Below are positions 60,169-64,000 of a stretch of DNA of 64,000 bases, piece after piece (the stretch's first letter is position 1; every line of letters begins with the position of its first letter). The notes under the pieces were generated by a model. That model worked only from the letters and a program-made list of their open reading frames with translations, ran no database searches and was not told the origin of the DNA. This DNA is from Qipengyuania flava. Lineage in GTDB: Bacteria > Pseudomonadota > Alphaproteobacteria > Sphingomonadales > Sphingomonadaceae. Both the position numbers and the translations under genes were made by a program. The DNA lies in contig NZ_JAASQU010000001.1 in the NCBI RefSeq assembly GCF_011762005.1, positions 620,001-684,000 of the forward strand, written 5' to 3'.

Positions 60169-61662
60169 TCACCCGGCCAATTCCGAAAGCCGCTCCCTCA
60201 CCGCGGCAAGGTCCGCATCGAACAGCCGCGCCTGTTCCTCGCGTGCCGCTCCGTCGAGCCGCAACAGATAGGACGGGTGCGCAGTGACCCACAGTTCGCT
60301 GCCATCTTCCAGCGCAATCGGCGTCCCGCGCACGCGCGATATGCTGACCGTCTTGCCCAGCATGCCGCGTGCCGCGCTCGCTCCCATGGCCAGCACCAGC
60401 TTGGGCTGCACGATCGCCCGCTCGCTCTCGATCCACCAACGGCAGGTGTCGATCTCTTTCGCGCCCGGATTCTGGTGCAGCCGTCGCTTGCCGCGCTGGA
60501 CATATTTGAAATGTTTCACCGCATTGGTGACATAGGCGGCGCGGCGATCGATCCCGACCTTCTCCAGATGCACGTCGAGCAATTGCCCGGCGGGACCGAC
60601 GAAGGGGCGCCCCGACAGATCCTCCTGGTCGCCCGGCTGTTCGCCCACGATCATGAGCGCCGCATCCCGCGGGCCCTCGCCCATCACCGCGTGGTTGTCG
60701 AGCTGACCGATCGGACATTTGCGGCAAGCATGGATCGCCCGGTCGATCGCTTCCAGCGTATCGGGCCGGTCGTCCAGTTCGTCGTCGAACAGTGACTTGC
60801 CCTTGTCGACCATCTGCGCCTCGCGCTGCTGTGCACCCGCCACCAACTGCGGGATGAGCGCGGCCTCGGGCATGTTCTTCCAGTATTTGCGTGGCATTTC
60901 CTTCAGCATCGCCCCCACCTTCAGCCGCGCGGGGTTGAAGATCGAGGCATAGTAGCTGCGCCACAATTCCTCCGTCGGATCGCCCTGCGGCGCATCCGAA
61001 CGCTGCGCAGGCGGGCCTTCGGACATGGTGTCGCCATCCCAGTGGAGCGATCCACGCGGTGTCAGGATCGACCAGCGCATGTTCGCGAACCGCCGCATGA
61101 AGAAACCCGCATTGGCGCGCAGGATATGGTGTTCGGGTTCGAACCAGGCGACGTAATGCTCGCCCCCGGCCCCATCGCCGCCCGTGCCGTCTTCTTCCTT
61201 CTCGACCAGGCGGAAGCGCACGAAGGCGTGCATCTTGTGACTGTCGCGGCGCACGTTCTTGGCCAGCTCCTCCACCCGCCGCACATCGGGATCGGCCTTG
61301 TCTTCCATCATCCGCCCGTTCGCCTGCAAACGCCACAGCAGCCGGTAGAGCAGCGCGAAGCGTTCGGGATCGGAATGGAGGATGGCGTTGCGCGCCAGCG
61401 TCACGAAGCGCTTGCTCGCCCGCACCGCCCGGGCATCGGCCGGCGGAACCGGTGCCCGCCGCTCGCCCCCGGGGAAGGCAGCGGAGGAGGATGCTGCGAA
61501 CAGATTCCCGCTGCCGCCGGGTTCGATCCAGGCCACCCGGTCGGGGGGAACCTCGCATTGCACCAGCGCACGCGCGCGTTCGCGCCAGAACTCGAAATCG
61601 TCCGGCTCGGGCAAATTGACCACGTAATAGGTCCCCAGCCTGACATGCTGCAGCGCGGTCAT
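60169..61662 (-). CDS. UdgX-type uracil-DNA glycosylase with N-terminal DUF4130 domain
   Basis: 497 residues in two parts. The N-terminal 230 match the DUF4130-type domain (ALLYRLLWRLQANG... RRDSHKMHAFVRFRLVE) linked to radical SAM partners. The C-terminal domain is a family-4-like UDG with Fe-S Cys pair CRKC, GEQPGDQED (340-348), and the UdgX loop KRRLHQNPG with H396, the residue that forms a covalent bond with abasic DNA in known UdgX. Also HPSYLLR. Start ATG 61662 overlaps the radical SAM stop by four bases. Confidence 0.92.
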   Translation of the reverse strand: MTALQHVRLGTYYVVNLPEPDDFEFWRERARALVQCEVPPDRVAWIEPGGSGNLFAASSSAAFPGGERRAPVPPADARAVRASKRFVTLARNAILHSDPERFALLYRLLWRLQANGRMMEDKADPDVRRVEELAKNVRRDSHKMHAFVRFRLVEKEEDGTGGDGAGGEHYVAWFEPEHHILRANAGFFMRRFANMRWSILTPRGSLHWDGDTMSEGPPAQRSDAPQGDPTEELWRSYYASIFNPARLKVGAMLKEMPRKYWKNMPEAALIPQLVAGAQQREAQMVDKGKSLFDDELDDRPDTLEAIDRAIHACRKCPIGQLDNHAVMGEGPRDAALMIVGEQPGDQEDLSGRPFVGPAGQLLDVHLEKVGIDRRAAYVTNAVKHFKYVQRGKRRLHQNPGAKEIDTCRWWIESERAIVQPKLVLAMGASAARGMLGKTVSISRVRGTPIALEDGSELWVTAHPSYLLRLDGAAREEQARLFDADLAAVRERLSELAG

Positions 61663-62915
61663 GCCGCGAACAGTTCCAACTGCTCGGTCTTGGGCGCGAG
61701 CAGGCTGCGCAAATCGGCGCGATCGGTCAGCAGCACCGGGCGCCAATCCAATGTGCAGATGAACGGCCGGACCTTGGTGACCGACTGGGTCAGCCGCGCG
61801 ACATCGTCCAGACGCAACGCCCGGTGACGACGGCTGGCGAGGATCTTGCCCACCGCCTTCACCCCCAGCCCGGGGACGCGCAGCAATTGTTCCTTGGTGG
61901 CGCGGTTGACGTCGACCGGAAACTGTTCGCGAAACTTGAGCGCCCAGGCGAGCTTGGGATCGATATCGAGCGGCAGGTTCCCATCCGCCTCGGTCGCCTG
62001 CATCACCTCGGCGGGCTTGTAACCGTAGAAACGCATCAGCCAGTCGGACTGGTAGAGCCGGTGTTCGCGGATCAGCGGCGGACGCTTCAGCGGCAGCACT
62101 GCGCTGGCATCGGGGATCGGCGAGAAAGCGCTGTAATAGACGCGGCGCAGGCGGAAACTGTCGTACAGCCGGCTGGCCTTGCCGACGATATCGGCATCGG
62201 TCGCGGCATCGGCGCCGACGATCATCTGCGTCGACTGGCCCGCAGGGGCGAAGCGCGGCGCGTGTCTGAAGCGCTTGCGCGCATCCTTCAGTTCGCTGAT
62301 GTCCTCCTTGACCTTGCCCATCGCGCCTTCGATCTGGCGCGCATCCTTGTCGGGCGCGAGCCGCGTCAACCCGCTGTCGGTCGGCAGTTCGACATTGATC
62401 GACACGCGGTCGGCGTAAAGCCCGGCCTGATGGACGATCTCGGGGTCGGCCTCGGGGATGGTCTTGAGATGAATATAGCCGCGAAAATCGTGTTCTTCCC
62501 GCAAGATACGAGCGACTTCTACCATCTGCTCCATCGTGTGGTTCGAGCTTTTCACAATGCCCGAGGAGAGGAACAGCCCCTCGATGTAATTGCGGCGGTA
62601 GAAGGACAGCGTGAGATCGACGACCTCCTGCGGGCTGAAGCGCGCGCGCGGCACGTTCGAGCTCTTCCGGTTCACGCAGTAATGGCAGTCGAACACGCAA
62701 TGGTTGGTCAGCAGGATCTTGAGCAGCGAGATGCAGCGGCCGTCGGGCGCATAGGCGTGGCAGATGCCCATCCCCTCGGTCGAGCCGATCCCGCCACGTC
62801 CATTGGGGCCGCCCATGCTGTTGCGCTTGGCGGTGCCCGAAGACGCGCAGGAGGCATCGTATTTCGCCGCATCGGCGAGAATCTCGAGCTTCTGCTGGAT
62901 GGTTTGGGCAGTCAT
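61659..62915 (-). CDS. Putative DNA modification/repair radical SAM protein
   Basis: 418 residues. The iron-sulfur/SAM motif is C73-x3-C77-x2-C80 in HCVFDCHYC, with additional Cys before it (CHAYAPDGRCISLLK). The C-terminal part has helix-hairpin-helix-type VPGLGVKAVGKILASRRHR. Matches the radical SAM family linked to UdgX (TIGR03916 type), function unknown. ATG 62915 starts only a few bases after a LexA box and -10, so the mRNA may be leaderless. First gene of the operon. Confidence 0.9.
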   Translation of the reverse strand: MTAQTIQQKLEILADAAKYDASCASSGTAKRNSMGGPNGRGGIGSTEGMGICHAYAPDGRCISLLKILLTNHCVFDCHYCVNRKSSNVPRARFSPQEVVDLTLSFYRRNYIEGLFLSSGIVKSSNHTMEQMVEVARILREEHDFRGYIHLKTIPEADPEIVHQAGLYADRVSINVELPTDSGLTRLAPDKDARQIEGAMGKVKEDISELKDARKRFRHAPRFAPAGQSTQMIVGADAATDADIVGKASRLYDSFRLRRVYYSAFSPIPDASAVLPLKRPPLIREHRLYQSDWLMRFYGYKPAEVMQATEADGNLPLDIDPKLAWALKFREQFPVDVNRATKEQLLRVPGLGVKAVGKILASRRHRALRLDDVARLTQSVTKVRPFICTLDWRPVLLTDRADLRSLLAPKTEQLELFAA

Positions 62916-62917
62916 TC

Positions 62918-62950
62918 GTTCTTTATATGTTCTACTGCACCCGCTGCCAA
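62918..62950 (-). promoter_or_regulatory. LexA-regulated, apparently leaderless promoter of the radical SAM-UdgX-DnaE2 operon
   Basis: On the minus strand: TTGGCA (62945-62950), 17 bases, TATAAA (62922-62927). Overlapping the -10 is a perfect alphaproteobacterial SOS box GAAC-N7-GAAC (62918-62932, GAACATATAAAGAAC). The +1 would fall at or next to the A of ATG 62915. Confidence 0.8.
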
Positions 62951-62975
62951 TGTCGAATGATGCATCGATGTTAAT

Positions 62976-64000
62976 TCAGGCGCATAATCCCTGCAGGTAC
63001 CAGTCGGGTGCGCCGCCGCGCCCGTCGCCGATAATGCCCTGCCGGTAAATCCAGTAGCGGCGTCCCTGCCCATCCTCGATCCGATAATAGTCGCGCAGCC
63101 GCGCACCGCTGCGCTCGCGCCACCATTCGGGGGCGATCCGTTCGGGCCCCTCGACCCGGACGACCTCGTGTACCTCGCCCCGCCAGCGGAAGCGTTGCGG
63201 ATAGCCGTCGGGCGTTGCGTAGAGCACGGCGATCTTCTCCGCGCTGTCGAGCAGCTTGAGCGGGCGCGCATGGAACGCCAGTTGCCCCTGCGAGGAAGGT
63301 TCGGGTTCGAGCGGCTTGCGCCAGCGCTGGGCGCGTTCGGGGATATGGCTGGCGAAGGGCACCGGGCGGCTGATCGCCTGCGCACCGAGCCGCACGGTCA
63401 GCCGGTCGATACAGGCCGCCAGCGAAGTGCCGTGGTCCTCGGCCGCGCTTTCGATATCGCCCTGCGCCAGCGCGAGAGGCTCGGCCCAGCTTGCGCGCAG
63501 CCGCACCATCTCGATCCCGAAGCCGGCTTCGATGTCGTCGAGCCGTGCGGCGAACAGCCGCAGCATATGCGCCGGATCGCGCGTGGCCGCGGCCATTTCG
63601 AGACGTCGCACGATGACCTCGCCATCGACCCGCCATAGCCCCAGTTCAAGCCGCCGTGCACCCTGCCCCTGCCCCTCGAGCTCGCGGGCCATGTCCTGCG
63701 CGAGATCGGCGACCACCTGGTCGAGCAGCTGGCGGTGACGGATCGGCTCCATCAGCCGGCGCTGGACCAGCGGCACCTGCTGCGCGATGACCGGCAGCAG
63801 CGGTTCGGGTACGCGGCCGAGCAGCTGGTCGCGCCGGATCAGCGGGTTGGCCGCGGGCGACTTGCGGTTGCGGAACCGCCGCTGGAGCGCATCGCGCCCG
63901 ATCGTGGTGATATCGCCCAGCCGCTTGAGCCCCAGACGGCGCAGCACGGTGACCACGTCCTGGTCGAGCCGCAGCGCGGCCACGGGCAGGTCGGACAATG
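62976..64000 (-). CDS. imuB: ImuB, Y-family-polymerase-like mutasome protein (5' part outside window)
   Basis: Only the C-terminal 340 or so residues are seen; the frame runs on past base 64000. The visible part has a helix-hairpin-helix-like LRRLGLKRLGDI and the ImuB C-terminal region ending YYRIEDGQGRRYWIYRQG ... WYLQGLCA. ImuB bridges ImuA, DnaE2 and the beta clamp and lacks polymerase activity. It ends 60 bases before the radical SAM gene, which has its own promoter. Confidence 0.9.
   Translation of the reverse strand, partial: LSDLPVAALRLDQDVVTVLRRLGLKRLGDITTIGRDALQRRFRNRKSPAANPLIRRDQLLGRVPEPLLPVIAQQVPLVQRRLMEPIRHRQLLDQVVADLAQDMARELEGQGQGARRLELGLWRVDGEVIVRRLEMAAATRDPAHMLRLFAARLDDIEAGFGIEMVRLRASWAEPLALAQGDIESAAEDHGTSLAACIDRLTVRLGAQAISRPVPFASHIPERAQRWRKPLEPEPSSQGQLAFHARPLKLLDSAEKIAVLYATPDGYPQRFRWRGEVHEVVRVEGPERIAPEWWRERSGARLRDYYRIEDGQGRRYWIYRQGIIGDGRGGAPDWYLQGLCA

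Overview
This is a high-G+C bacterial chromosome segment with a housekeeping gene set typical of the Alphaproteobacteria. Several points suggest the Sphingomonadales, most likely an Erythrobacteraceae relative. These are an HWE-family histidine kinase, a Coq4-type ubiquinone gene, a carotenoid cleavage oxygenase, PstA with the long alphaproteobacterial N-terminal insert, an alphaproteobacterial LexA box (GTTC-N7-GTTC) and an imuB/dnaE2 mutagenesis cassette. The genus is inference. I see no prophage, insertion sequence, integrase or CRISPR array; genes are densely packed, often with 1-4 base overlaps.

Layout. 1-9.1 kb: 3' end of rpoD, an HWE kinase with a single-domain response regulator, rpiB-glyA, nrdR and a TrmJ-like methyltransferase, two related small secreted Cys-pair proteins, a chorismate mutase, and rpsD with a structured leader and a strong terminator. 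9.2-21.5 kb (mostly minus strand): S9 peptidase, M50-like protease, tgt, DUF481 protein, ABC-2 exporter, carotenoid oxygenase with a divergent TetR regulator, queA, cyclophilin, coaD-ispA-xseB. 21.5-28.7 kb: two membrane proteins, purL, DUF3052 protein, nitroreductase, coq4, then serB and miaA whose 5' ends overlap head to head. 28.8-38.3 kb: branched-chain amino acid genes ilvB-(unknown)-ilvN-ilvC and leuA, with structured leaders and a probable leucine-rich leader peptide before leuA. Between them lie YceI, an alpha-hydroxy-acid dehydrogenase, a roughly 100-bp palindromic repeat, an epoxide hydrolase and a thioesterase. 38.3-46.5 kb: MASE1-PAS-GGDEF cyclase, amidohydrolase, nitronate monooxygenase, an AHH-type nuclease-like protein with an unknown partner, a flavodoxin-like protein, recJ, and two identical tRNA-Glu genes.

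46.5-55.2 kb is a full phosphate regulon: phoR, phosphate-selective porin, pstSCAB, phoU, phoB. Candidate Pho boxes with 11-bp repeat phasing lie before the porin and pstS. 55.2-64 kb (minus strand) is a DNA-damage module: imuB (cut by the window end), then a separate LexA-boxed operon of radical SAM protein, UdgX-type uracil-DNA glycosylase and dnaE2/imuC. It is followed by a lysE transporter gene split by a -1 frameshift and an extensin-like gene that starts inside the lysE stop codon.

The most interesting signals are: (i) the LexA-boxed, apparently leaderless promoter of the radical SAM-UdgX-DnaE2 operon; (ii) the leuA leader peptide, also apparently leaderless; (iii) the lysE frameshift at an A AAC CCC heptamer; (iv) the AHH-domain gene pair; (v) the unknown gene embedded between ilvB and ilvN. 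All family names come from reading motifs by eye; no database search was possible.
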